In this document: positions 50,594 to 59,628 of the stretch, piece by piece
Layout of the letters: every line of letters begins with the position of its first letter
Position numbering within the stretch: the stretch's first letter is position 1
Assembly: GCA_902475545.1 (NCBI GenBank)
Contig: CABRZP010000009.1
Location: 14,765 to 78,764 of the forward strand
From: an uncultured bacterium
GTDB lineage: Bacteria; Cyanobacteriota; Vampirovibrionia; Gastranaerophilales; Gastranaerophilaceae
DNA: 64,000 nt
Direction: 5' to 3'
Notes under the pieces: model-generated
Told to the model about the DNA's origin: nothing
Database searches by the model: none
Seen by the model: only the letters and a program-made list of their open reading frames with translations
Made by a program: the position numbers and the translations under genes

Positions 50594-52585
50594 ATGACTA
50601 AAAAATTATTATTAGCTTTAACTTTAGTCTTCTTTATGCAATCAGGAAGTTTTGCAGTAGATGATGTCTGGGGCGGAATGGGATTGTCTGATGATGCGGT
50701 TAACTATGATTATGCGAATACTGTTTTTGACAAATATACTGCTCCTAATAATCAAGAAATTCCAAATTATTCTCAAGGTAATTACCCGACAGATTTGTCT
50801 TCTCAAGCTGAAGAGTCTCCAATTGAAAAAGAAAAGAAAATAATTAAAGATATTGAGTTTTATGGTCTGAATTCTATTACTCAACAAGAGATAATGGAAA
50901 AAATGAAGATGAAAAAAGGAGAGGAATACTCTCGAGATTTGATGCAGACTGACTTAAAAGCTATCTATGAATTGGGATATTTTACAGAGCGAATGAAAGC
51001 TATTCCTACAACTAACGATGATGGAACAGTTTCTGTAAAAATTGTTGTTGAAGAAAATATTCCTGTAAAAGATTTCACAATTGAAGGTAATTCTGTTATT
51101 TCAACAGAAGATATCCTTGCAACATTTGATGGTATGAAAGGAAAGCCGCAAAATATTGCACAATTAAATGTTGCAATTTCTAAAATTCAGGAGTTATACA
51201 ATACTAAAGGTTACATACTTGCAAGGGTTGATTCAGTGACAGATGATCCTGACGGAACTATTAACGTAAGTATTAAAGAAGGTATTATTGACAAAATTAT
51301 GATTGAAGGTAATGAAAAAACCAAAGATTATATTATTGCTCGTAATATTTTGACCGAACCGGGTATGATTTATAACGAAAATCTTATCAAAGAAGATTTA
51401 GTAAGATTATACGCAACTCAGGCATTTAAAGACGTAACCCGTGAAATCGAGCCTAGTGAAGAAATTCCTGATGCATATGATATTACAATTAAAATTCAAG
51501 AACAGAGAACTGCAAGTATTTCTGTAGGTGGTGGTCTTGATACTGTAACAGGGCTTTTCGGATCAATGGGGATTACTGAAAATAACTTCCGCGGCAGATG
51601 TGAAAGACTGTCATTAACAGGTTTGGTTGGTACAGGTGTAATTCTTAACGATTCATCTGTAAAAGATCACATGAATATTCAGGCTGAATTAAGTTATTTT
51701 AAACCATATTTCTTTAATGCTGACACCTCTTTAAACAACAGATTATTCTTTAGAGATTTTGGTTCTTATCAGGTTCCGTTAGCAGTTGAAAGACGATATG
51801 GTGCAGAAATGACTGTTGCACATAAATTGAAAGCTAATAAGCATGCAACATCAACATTCAGTTTGGGTGTAGAAAATATTGATGTAAAAGAAGGCGATTA
51901 TAACGGAATATCTTCAATGTATTATAAATACAATATTCCGATATCAGAACGTGCTAAACAGTTAGAAGGCGGCTTATTCTTATCATTGAGTCCTGCCTTG
52001 CTGTATGATACAAGAGATTCTGCTACTGTAACAAGACATGGTACAATGGCTAGTTTAAGATTTGATGAAAATATTGGCTTGAATGGTTTTGATAAGACTA
52101 ACGGTAAACTTACCGGTATGATTAAACAATATATTCCTATCGCTAAAAAATCATCATTATCATTAACTGTTAAAGGTGGCGGTGCAATTCATGGTGATAT
52201 ACCTGAAGTTATGGCTTATCGTTTAGGTGGTCCTTATACTGTTAGAGGTTTTAAAATGAGCGGTGTAGGTACAGGTAATGCCTTCATTATGGGTTCTGCT
52301 GAATTTGCAACTCCTATTCCATTCTTAGACAGAACAAGAATTGCATTCTTAAATAATTTGAGATTCACAGTTTGGGCTGATGCCGGTAAAGTATTCGACG
52401 GTACAGTTTCAAATACTTTGTATGACAGACCTGAATATGCGGTATCTGCCGGTGTTGGGTTAAAAGTATTTATTCCGGGTATGGGACCATTATCAATCGA
52501 TTATGGTATTCCGCTTACAAATCCGGGTAATAACGGCTCTAAAAACGGTTACTTCACGTTTGGTGTAGGTGATTTATTATACTAA
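50594..52585 (+). CDS. bamA: Outer membrane assembly factor BamA/Omp85
   Basis: 663 aa from the ATG at 50594, which opens the signal peptide (KKLLLALTLVFFMQSGSFA); the longer frame starts with TTG and precedes the likely transcription start. Three POTRA domains are visible (about 75-150, 155-230 and 235-310), as in cyanobacterial Omp85 and unlike the five of E. coli. The 16-strand barrel has the YRLGGPYTVRGF loop-6 motif and ends in VGDLLY, a terminal Tyr instead of Phe. It inserts outer-membrane proteins. First gene of bamA-ompH. Confidence 0.93.
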   Translation: MTKKLLLALTLVFFMQSGSFAVDDVWGGMGLSDDAVNYDYANTVFDKYTAPNNQEIPNYSQGNYPTDLSSQAEESPIEKEKKIIKDIEFYGLNSITQQEIMEKMKMKKGEEYSRDLMQTDLKAIYELGYFTERMKAIPTTNDDGTVSVKIVVEENIPVKDFTIEGNSVISTEDILATFDGMKGKPQNIAQLNVAISKIQELYNTKGYILARVDSVTDDPDGTINVSIKEGIIDKIMIEGNEKTKDYIIARNILTEPGMIYNENLIKEDLVRLYATQAFKDVTREIEPSEEIPDAYDITIKIQEQRTASISVGGGLDTVTGLFGSMGITENNFRGRCERLSLTGLVGTGVILNDSSVKDHMNIQAELSYFKPYFFNADTSLNNRLFFRDFGSYQVPLAVERRYGAEMTVAHKLKANKHATSTFSLGVENIDVKEGDYNGISSMYYKYNIPISERAKQLEGGLFLSLSPALLYDTRDSATVTRHGTMASLRFDENIGLNGFDKTNGKLTGMIKQYIPIAKKSSLSLTVKGGGAIHGDIPEVMAYRLGGPYTVRGFKMSGVGTGNAFIMGSAEFATPIPFLDRTRIAFLNNLRFTVWADAGKVFDGTVSNTLYDRPEYAVSAGVGLKVFIPGMGPLSIDYGIPLTNPGNNGSKNGYFTFGVGDLLY

Positions 52586-52611
52586 TATAAAAATATAAAA
52601 TAGGAGGACTT

Positions 52612-53061
52612 ATGAAGAGATTAAAATTGATGGCTATGTTGTTAGCAGCCGGTCTATCATTATCTATTACAACAAGTGCAAATGCAGAAGTTGGATATTT
52701 AGATTATCAAAAAGTTTTGGAAAATTATCCTGCTGCACAACAAGCAGTAAAAGAAATAGATGCTAAAGGTTTAGAATTACAGCAATATATGCTTGAAAAA
52801 GAAAAACAATATAAATCTTTGGATACACCATTGAAAAAACAAAACTTCGAAACTCAAACTGCAACAGAACTTAGAACAAGACAAGATGCATTATATAAAT
52901 TGAGAACAGACAAAGAAACTCAGATTTTAAATCAAGTTCAAGCAGCAGCAAAAGCAGTTATGGTTGCTCAAAAATTAGACGCTATTTTGTCTGATCAGGT
53001 TGTATTCGTTGGCGGAGTTGATGTTACTAACTTGATTATTCAAAAATTAAAAGGACAATAA
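52612..53061 (+). CDS. OmpH/Skp family periplasmic chaperone
   Basis: 149 aa with signal peptide (MAMLLAAGLSLSITTSANA). The mature part is GYLDYQKVLENYPAAQQAVK, a long helical tentacle region, then KLDAILSDQVVFVGGVDVT, which is the Skp order. It carries unfolded outer-membrane proteins to BamA, fitting its position 26 nt after bamA. AGGAGG precedes the ATG. Confidence 0.92.
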   Translation: MKRLKLMAMLLAAGLSLSITTSANAEVGYLDYQKVLENYPAAQQAVKEIDAKGLELQQYMLEKEKQYKSLDTPLKKQNFETQTATELRTRQDALYKLRTDKETQILNQVQAAAKAVMVAQKLDAILSDQVVFVGGVDVTNLIIQKLKGQ

Positions 53062-53125
53062 TGGTTTATACTGATAGTGGATAGATATAATTCTATCCGC
53101 TTCAGTTATATAAAGAGGCATTTTA

Positions 53126-53884
53126 ATGAACTATTCAGAAGACGGAAAACAATATCATATTGGTTTGAAACAGGGTGATGTAGGAAAGTATGTTATACTT
53201 CCCGGAGATCCAAAAAGATGTGCAAAAATTGCACAGTATTTTGAAAACCCTCAACTTGTGGCTGATCATAGAGAATATGTAACTTATACCGGTTATGTTG
53301 ATGGAGAAAAAGTCAGCGTAACTTCGACCGGTATTGGCGGTCCATCTGCCGCTATTGCAATGGAAGAACTTGTTAAAGTTGGTGCGGAAACCTTTATTAG
53401 AGTGGGTACTTGCGGAGGTATGTCTTTGGATGTTAAAGGCGGCGATGTTGTTGTTGCAACCGGTGCTATCAGGGCGGAAGGTACCTCAAAAGAATATGCT
53501 CCGATTGAATTTCCGGCAGTGGCAAATCTTGATGTAACAAATGCTTTAGTTGATGCAGCTAAAAATCTGGGATATAATTATCATGCAGGTGTTGTTCAGT
53601 GTAAGGATTCTTTCTATGGACAGCATTCACCTGAAACGAAACCGGTAAGTTATGAATTGCAAAATAAATGGGAAGCTTGGAAAAAACTCGGCTGTCTTGC
53701 TTCTGAAATGGAATCTGCTGCATTGTTTGTTGTGGCAAGTTATTTGAATGTTAAAGTCGGTTCTGTATTTTTGACTGTTGCAAATCAGGAAAGAGAAAAA
53801 TTGAATTTGGAAAATCCGGTTGTTCATGATACAGAAAAAGCTATAAAAACAGCAATTGAGGCAATAAAAATATTAAAAGGATAA
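53126..53884 (+). CDS. udp: Uridine phosphorylase / nucleoside phosphorylase
   Basis: 252 aa, NP-I family. LPGDPKRC binds phosphate, RVGTCGGM follows, and CKDSFYGQHSPETKPVSYEL with SEMESAALF carries the base- and ribose-binding residues in the uridine-phosphorylase pattern. It splits uridine with phosphate into uracil and ribose-1-phosphate. Cytosolic. The FlhA-like gene begins 6 nt after its stop. Confidence 0.9.
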   Translation: MNYSEDGKQYHIGLKQGDVGKYVILPGDPKRCAKIAQYFENPQLVADHREYVTYTGYVDGEKVSVTSTGIGGPSAAIAMEELVKVGAETFIRVGTCGGMSLDVKGGDVVVATGAIRAEGTSKEYAPIEFPAVANLDVTNALVDAAKNLGYNYHAGVVQCKDSFYGQHSPETKPVSYELQNKWEAWKKLGCLASEMESAALFVVASYLNVKVGSVFLTVANQEREKLNLENPVVHDTEKAIKTAIEAIKILKG

Positions 53885-53890
53885 TTGATT

Positions 53891-55369
53891 ATGGTCGGCA
53901 AAAGTAGAATGGAATATGTTATTAAAACTTGTTCAGCAGATAATGCTCAAGAGTTGCAAAATCTTTTGAATGAAATGTCTATGAACGGTTGGGATTTATA
54001 TAGTATGCATGATGTGGGGGATGAAGATACTCCGCAGCTTAATTGTATTTTTATGCGTTCGGCAAAATCTGAAAATAATTCAGATAGTGACATAATCAGT
54101 ATTTCTGACTTTAAAAGTCAGATGGAAAAAATGTTATCTCCGAAACTTACTGAATATGAAAAATGTCTTGAAATACAAAATAAAATTAGAAATCAAAAAG
54201 AAACCATTAATAAAATTAAATCAGAATTAGATGGTGAAGCACCTGCTTCTGTTTCAAGAAAAAAACTAAATGATAAAATTTCAGCAGGTTTAAAAGAGTT
54301 AGAAGATTTGAAAGCACAACTTAATAAAGCGACTTCTCCTGATTTAATGTATTCAAAACTTCATGAAGAAAAGTTATCAATTTATTTAAGTGAAGAATTG
54401 TTGGGATTTGTAGATTCTGACAGGGATAATTCAGGTGAAGAACTTATTGCAGAAACCGTTAAATCTCGTTTAAAAATTACTGAACAGCTTGGTTATATTA
54501 TTCCTAAAGTTGTATTTAAAGATGACGAAAACCTTAATACATGTGAATTTAGTATAAGAATTCGTGGAATGGAAGTTTTTAAAGCGGGTGTTTGTCCGAA
54601 TCATTTAATGTTTTATGCTGATGAATTGCACACTGAACATAAAATTAAAAATTCAATTAATGCCGTTGATGAAATTACTGACAGGAAAGTAATTTGGGTT
54701 GAAAAAGATAAAACTAAAGATTTTTGGCAAAAAGGAATATCTCCTTCTGAATATATTGCTAAAGCGTTAGAATATGTTGCAGTTAAATATGTTGACGATT
54801 TGCTTGACTATGATGATATTGATAAATATTTGGAAGTAGTTGAAAAAGAAAATGAATTTCTTATAGATAATATTGTTCCGGATTTGTTAACATATTCAGA
54901 TTTGAAATATTTGATGACAAGTTTAATCAAAGAGAAAGTTTCAATTAAAAATATTACTTATATTTTTGAAAAGATTAATGACTTTGCAGAAGAAGGCAGT
55001 AAGGCTGATATATTAAATAAAATCAGATTGTCTTTATCACGTCAAATATGCAGAAATTATGTTAATGATGATGGTGAGTCAATTAGTGCATTTGAACTTT
55101 CTGAAAAAACATACTCAGATATCGTTCTTGGTTGTGAAGAGAGTGAAGATTGTTTGATAAAAATTGACGGAATTCTTGCAGAAAAACTTGCAAATAAGAT
55201 ATTGAGAAAATCTAAAAAATTAAATATTCATTCACCAAGACTGATTGTTCCAATGGAATATCGTCAAATCTTCTTTACCTTATTGTCACTGTATATTAAT
55301 GATATTACAGTTTTGGCTCAGGAAGAAATCGGTTGTTCATTTAAAATTGATAGTTTAGGTGAAATATAA
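53891..55369 (+). CDS. Soluble protein with a stand-alone FlhA C-terminal (FHIPEP_C) domain
   Basis: 492 aa. Residues 5-55 (MEYVIKTCSADNAQ, NGWDLYSM) look like a small DUF4177-type domain, and 75-160 form a coiled coil. From about 158 to the end the protein follows FlhA's cytoplasmic domain: LGYIIPKVVFKDDENLNTCE, IRIRGMEVFKAG, a DLLTYSDLKYLMTSLIKEKV block, ISIFEKIN-like helix, LSLSRQICRNYV, and SPRLIVPMEYR near the end. The membrane export half of FlhA is absent. In FlhA this domain docks chaperone-substrate complexes. AAAGGAT precedes the ATG. Confidence 0.75.
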   Translation: MVGKSRMEYVIKTCSADNAQELQNLLNEMSMNGWDLYSMHDVGDEDTPQLNCIFMRSAKSENNSDSDIISISDFKSQMEKMLSPKLTEYEKCLEIQNKIRNQKETINKIKSELDGEAPASVSRKKLNDKISAGLKELEDLKAQLNKATSPDLMYSKLHEEKLSIYLSEELLGFVDSDRDNSGEELIAETVKSRLKITEQLGYIIPKVVFKDDENLNTCEFSIRIRGMEVFKAGVCPNHLMFYADELHTEHKIKNSINAVDEITDRKVIWVEKDKTKDFWQKGISPSEYIAKALEYVAVKYVDDLLDYDDIDKYLEVVEKENEFLIDNIVPDLLTYSDLKYLMTSLIKEKVSIKNITYIFEKINDFAEEGSKADILNKIRLSLSRQICRNYVNDDGESISAFELSEKTYSDIVLGCEESEDCLIKIDGILAEKLANKILRKSKKLNIHSPRLIVPMEYRQIFFTLLSLYINDITVLAQEEIGCSFKIDSLGEI

Positions 55370-55370
55370 C

Positions 55371-55600
55371 TCCTCACCGGAGGGGGTATTTTGCCACCAA
55401 TGTCTTCAAAACTTGTAAAATTACCTAAATTTATTTCTTGGCGAAAAATGACTAAGCAGATGGCTGATTTTCGGTAGGGCGATGGTGATATAGTGAACTA
55501 AGCCGTAAGAGGGGAGATGCTTGCTCCTTCCATTTTCCGACTAGGGTGAGTTGGCAAAGTGTGACAATCCGGTTTACTTATTCATTCCCCCCACCCGTTG
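55371..55600 (+). ncRNA. Candidate structured RNA, 6S-like overall shape
   Basis: This intergenic stretch is much richer in G and C than other gaps. Its ends pair (ACCGG-A-GGGGG near 55376-55386 with CCCCC-A-CCCGT near 55586-55597). Inside, TTTGCCA pairs with TGGCAAA, and hairpins CGAAAA..TTTTCG and GGGGAG..CTCCTT are possible. A long closed rod with internal loops of about 220 nt resembles 6S RNA. I find no RNase P, SRP or tmRNA signature. It could also be a long leader of fba. Confidence 0.5.
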
Positions 55601-55667
55601 AACTTTCTTTTTGTTTGTTATAAATTAGATGTGTGTAATATATTATACAAAGAGAAGGAGAACTCAA

Positions 55668-56627
55668 ATGAGTGAAAGAAAATTAGTTGGAACAAACGAA
55701 ATGTTCAAAAAAGCATTGGCTGGCGGATATGCTATCGGTGCTTACAACGTAAACAACATGGAAATTTTACAAGGTATTGCAGAAGCTGCTGAAGAAACTC
55801 AATCACCTATTATTTTACAAGTTTCTGCAGGTGCTAGAAAATATGCTAACCAAACTTATCTAATCAAATTAGTTGAAGCTGCATTAGCTACAACTACAGT
55901 ACCTATCGCTCTTCACTTAGATCACGGTGCTGATTTTGAAATTTGTAAAGCTTGTATCGACGGTGGATTCTCATCTGTTATGATCGATGGTTCAAGATTC
56001 CCATTCGAAGAAAACGTTGCTTTAACTAAAAAAGTTGTTGAATATGCTCACGAAAGAGGAGTTTCAGTAGAAGCTGAATTAGGTAAATTAGCTGGTGTTG
56101 AAGATGATGTTAACGTTGACGCTAAAGATGCTAAATATACTAATGTTAAAGAAGCTGTTGAATTTGTTAAACAAACAGGTTGTGATTCATTAGCAATCGC
56201 TATCGGAACTTCACATGGTGCTTACAAATTTGCTGGTGAAGCTAAATTAGACTTTGAAAGACTTAAAGAAATTAAAGATGCATTAAAAGAAGCTGGATTT
56301 GGTGATTACCCAATCGTTCTTCACGGTTCATCATCTGTTCCTGCTGAATTCGTTGCTAAATGTAATAAATTCGGTGGTAACTTACCAAATGCTCAAGGTG
56401 TTCCTGAAGAAATGCTTAAATATGCTTCTCAACACGGTGTTGCAAAAATCAATATCGATACTGACTTGAGACTTGCAATGACTTCTACTATCAGAGAATT
56501 CTTTATTGAACATCCTGAAAAATTCGACCCACGTGAATACATGGGACCAGGTAGAACAGCCGTTAAAGAAATGGTTATGCACAAAATGAGAGATGTATTA
56601 GGTACAGCAGGTCACGCTCAAGACTAA
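55668..56627 (+). CDS. fba: Fructose-bisphosphate aldolase, class II
   Basis: 319 aa from the ATG at 55668 with AAGGAG upstream; an earlier in-frame ATG at 55629 is not supported. Zinc ligands and catalytic parts: HLDHGADF, the EAELG glutamate, HGAYKF, and VLHGSSSVPAEF with NIDTDLRLA. It cleaves FBP to DHAP and G3P. Synonymous codon choice (frequent GCT, GTT, AAC, ATC) departs from the neighbours and fits a highly expressed gene. Own terminator. Confidence 0.96.
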   Translation: MSERKLVGTNEMFKKALAGGYAIGAYNVNNMEILQGIAEAAEETQSPIILQVSAGARKYANQTYLIKLVEAALATTTVPIALHLDHGADFEICKACIDGGFSSVMIDGSRFPFEENVALTKKVVEYAHERGVSVEAELGKLAGVEDDVNVDAKDAKYTNVKEAVEFVKQTGCDSLAIAIGTSHGAYKFAGEAKLDFERLKEIKDALKEAGFGDYPIVLHGSSSVPAEFVAKCNKFGGNLPNAQGVPEEMLKYASQHGVAKINIDTDLRLAMTSTIREFFIEHPEKFDPREYMGPGRTAVKEMVMHKMRDVLGTAGHAQD

Positions 56628-56652
56628 TCATCTTCCCAAAAAATCTCCAAAT

Positions 56653-56697
56653 AGAAGAGCCGGCTTATTTTAAGCAGGCTCTTCTTAATATTTTGTT
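56653..56697 (+). terminator. Rho-independent terminator of fba
   Basis: AGAAGAGCC pairs with GGCTCTTCT, the stem continued inward by GCTT/AAGC after one mismatch, followed by a T-rich tract. Confidence 0.88.
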
Positions 56698-56746
56698 TTA
56701 TCTTTTATTTAATGTTATATTTGAAAAATATTAAGAGAGGTGTTTT

Positions 56747-57628
56747 ATGGAAATTAATGTATGTTTTGGTATAAATGATAATTATTGCCAGCATTGTGCT
56801 TGTACAATCGCATCTATTTTGTATAATTCTAATCCAAAAGATAAATATAATTTTCATATAATTTCTGATTTTATATCAGATATGAATAGACAAAAGTTGG
56901 AAAGTTTAAAATATATAAGAAAATTTAAATTGTTTATTCATGAGGTAAATATAGATGATTATTTAAATTTAGATGTAAATAATCAACTTGGTCCATCTTC
57001 ATTTTTTAGATTTAAAGCTTTTGAGCTTTTTGCTTTTGATAAAGTTATATATTTAGATGCGGATATAATTGTTCGTAAAGATATTGGTGAATTATATAAA
57101 ACAGACATTGATGGTTATTACTGTGCCGGAGTTGAAGATATTTTAAATCCTTATTTAAAAGAAAAATATAATATTTCTCCTACCTCATTGTATATAAATT
57201 CCGGGGTAATGCTTATAAATCTTAAATATTGTCGTGAACATAATGTTTCAGAAAAAATTAATGAATTTCTAAATACTCCGTGGAAAATTCAATGGGGTGA
57301 CCAAGATATAATTAATTTCATTTGGCAAAACGGAATAAAATCTGTTGATTTAACTTGGAATTGTGCATATTGTTATAATAATTATTACGAAGATAAAGAT
57401 TATTATCATAAAATGGCAAAAGATCCTGCTATTATACATTATATAACTTCTCGTAAGCCATGGATTGCCGGTATGAACCCGCATTTAAAGCTTGATTATT
57501 TTAAATATTTACGATTAACACCGTATTACAATGAGTTTATGCCACTGTACCAAATGGAAGAAAATTCATTAGTATTGTCTAAGCTGGATGAGTTAAAAGC
57601 ATTATTATTACAAAATCAAAACAAATAA
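56747..57628 (+). CDS. Glycosyltransferase family 8
   Basis: 293 aa. VCFGINDNYCQHCACTIASI opens the GT-A fold; YLDADIIV (DxD at 104-106) binds metal and nucleotide sugar; INSGVMLINLKYCRE and WGDQDIINFIW complete the GT8 series. Probably acts on LPS or surface glycans at the inner membrane. GAGAGG precedes the ATG. Acceptor unknown. Confidence 0.9.
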   Translation: MEINVCFGINDNYCQHCACTIASILYNSNPKDKYNFHIISDFISDMNRQKLESLKYIRKFKLFIHEVNIDDYLNLDVNNQLGPSSFFRFKAFELFAFDKVIYLDADIIVRKDIGELYKTDIDGYYCAGVEDILNPYLKEKYNISPTSLYINSGVMLINLKYCREHNVSEKINEFLNTPWKIQWGDQDIINFIWQNGIKSVDLTWNCAYCYNNYYEDKDYYHKMAKDPAIIHYITSRKPWIAGMNPHLKLDYFKYLRLTPYYNEFMPLYQMEENSLVLSKLDELKALLLQNQNK

Positions 57629-57641
57629 ACTAAAATTAATT

Positions 57642-58118
57642 TTATTTGCAAGCTCCTTCTTCATAGGATTTTCCGTTATATGAATATGTAAATTTTACAC
57701 ATTTTGTTTTATTAGTGTATGTAACTCCGCCAATAGTTTTCGGGGTGAGGTACTTTCTGTTTTGGCAGCCATTTTCGTATTCTGCAATATCAATATCTTC
57801 TGCTCCTTTATCTATCATTTGATTTAAAATTCTTTCTAAAGCATCATCATTTTCATTTAATATAGCTTGTGCGGCAGATTTACCCAGTGAAGTCATCGGA
57901 TTTGAATTTGATGTGCTTATATTTTTATTTATATTTAAATTTTGCGGTTTTGTCGGTATTTGCTGCTTATATGTATTTGTTTTTTTATAATTATTTTGGT
58001 TCGTATAATTCTGTTCTTTCACTTCCGGAAAGTAAATAGGTGTTGTTGACGGCATATTTACTTCTGCTAATACGGAAGTTCCTGCCAAAAGTAATGCAAT
58101 AGTTAATATCTTTTTCAT
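57642..58118 (-). CDS. Small secreted hypothetical protein
   Basis: 158 aa with signal peptide (ILTIALLLAGTSVLAE). A Thr/Asn/Gln-rich linker (about 25-75) precedes a small C-terminal domain with cysteines in YENGCQNRKYL, TKCVKFTY and the terminal GACK, which could form disulfides in the periplasm. No family recognised. Convergent with the GT8 gene. Confidence 0.7.
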   Translation of the reverse strand: MKKILTIALLLAGTSVLAEVNMPSTTPIYFPEVKEQNYTNQNNYKKTNTYKQQIPTKPQNLNINKNISTSNSNPMTSLGKSAAQAILNENDDALERILNQMIDKGAEDIDIAEYENGCQNRKYLTPKTIGGVTYTNKTKCVKFTYSYNGKSYEEGACK

Positions 58119-58220
58119 ATAAGCTCCTAAATTTTTTTATATTATAACATATTTACTAAATTTAGGAAATGTTGTTTTTTCATGCTAAAATTGGCTTATA
58201 AATATTAAAAGGGATATAAA

Positions 58221-59606
58221 ATGTTTGACAATTTAAGTGAAAAATTACAAAATATAATTTCTAAAGCACATTCTCAAGAGTTAAATCAAGATAATATGCA
58301 GGAAGCATTGCGTGAGATTAGACGTGCATTATTGGAAGCTGATGTTAATTTGAGAGTTGTAAAATCTTTTATTTCTTCAATAAAAGATAAAGCTGAAGGT
58401 GAAAACGTGCTGCAAGGTGTGAATCCCTCACAACAGCTTGTAAAAATCGTTCATGATGAATTGGTTGAACTTTTAGGACACGAATTAAAACCACTTGATT
58501 TGTCAGGACATCCGTCTTTAATTATGATGTTAGGATTGCAAGGTTCAGGTAAAACGACATCTTCTGCAAAACTTGCGGTAAAATTAAAAAAAGAAGGTAA
58601 AAATCCATTGCTTGTTGCTTGCGACGTTTATCGTCCTGCTGCAATTTCGCAATTAAAAACTCTTGGTCAGGAAATTGATTGCGAAGTATTTTCGGTTGAT
58701 GGTTCAACTGACGTTCAAAATATTGTTCAGAGTGCTATTGATTATTCTAAAGAAAAAGGATTTAATGTTTTAATTCTTGATACGGCAGGTCGTTTGCAGA
58801 TTGATACTGAAATGATGGCAGAACTTTTGATTGTAGACAGAGTTTTCAGACCGCATGAAAAACTTCTCGTAATTGATGCTATGACCGGTCAGGAAGCTGT
58901 TAATGTTGCTGAAAATTTTGATGCTCAAATTGGATTAACCGGTTTGGTATTAACAAAACTTGATGGGGATTCTCGCGGTGGTTCTGCGTTATCAGTAGTT
59001 CATTGTACAGGCAAACCGATTAAATTAACCGGTACCGGTGAAAAACTTAATGCTCTGGAAGATTTTTATCCGGAACGTATGGCAACACGTATTTTAGGTA
59101 TGGGTGATATTGTTTCACTTGTTGAACGTGCTCAGGAAGTTTTCGATGAAAAAGAAGCTTTGAAAATGCAAGAAAAAATGCAAAAAGCTGAATTTTCGTA
59201 TAATGACTTTTTAAATATGCAAAAACAGATGAAAATGTTTGGTTCAATGGACCAGATTCTTGGAATGCTTCCGGGAGTAAATATTAAACAGGCAGATAGA
59301 GAGAAAATTTCCCATGCTACAGACGCAGAATTTAAAAAGATAGAAGTTTTTATTCAGAGTATGACACCGGAAGAACGTGATAACCCGCAAATTATGAATA
59401 CAAGCCGTAAAAAACGTATTGCAAAAGGGTGCGGGATGGATATGCATACTATAAATATTTATGTTAAACAGTTTGAGCAAATGCGTCAAATGATGGGTGG
59501 CATGAATAAAATGCAAAAGATGTTTGGCGGTTTTAACAAGAAAAATGAGAAAAAAGCCATGGTACAAGCTATGAAGATGATGAACGGACTAAAATTTAAA
59601 AGATAA
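58221..59606 (+). CDS. ffh: Signal recognition particle protein Ffh
   Basis: 461 aa: N domain (1-95), GTPase G domain with GLQGSGKTT (from 105), DTAGRLQ and TKLDGDSRGG, and a Met-rich M domain (from about 300) that binds signal sequences and 4.5S RNA. It targets nascent membrane proteins to the translocon. Single-gene unit with a short AT-rich upstream region. Confidence 0.97.
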   Translation: MFDNLSEKLQNIISKAHSQELNQDNMQEALREIRRALLEADVNLRVVKSFISSIKDKAEGENVLQGVNPSQQLVKIVHDELVELLGHELKPLDLSGHPSLIMMLGLQGSGKTTSSAKLAVKLKKEGKNPLLVACDVYRPAAISQLKTLGQEIDCEVFSVDGSTDVQNIVQSAIDYSKEKGFNVLILDTAGRLQIDTEMMAELLIVDRVFRPHEKLLVIDAMTGQEAVNVAENFDAQIGLTGLVLTKLDGDSRGGSALSVVHCTGKPIKLTGTGEKLNALEDFYPERMATRILGMGDIVSLVERAQEVFDEKEALKMQEKMQKAEFSYNDFLNMQKQMKMFGSMDQILGMLPGVNIKQADREKISHATDAEFKKIEVFIQSMTPEERDNPQIMNTSRKKRIAKGCGMDMHTINIYVKQFEQMRQMMGGMNKMQKMFGGFNKKNEKKAMVQAMKMMNGLKFKR

Positions 59607-59628
59607 AATTTATTTTTTTTAATCTTAT

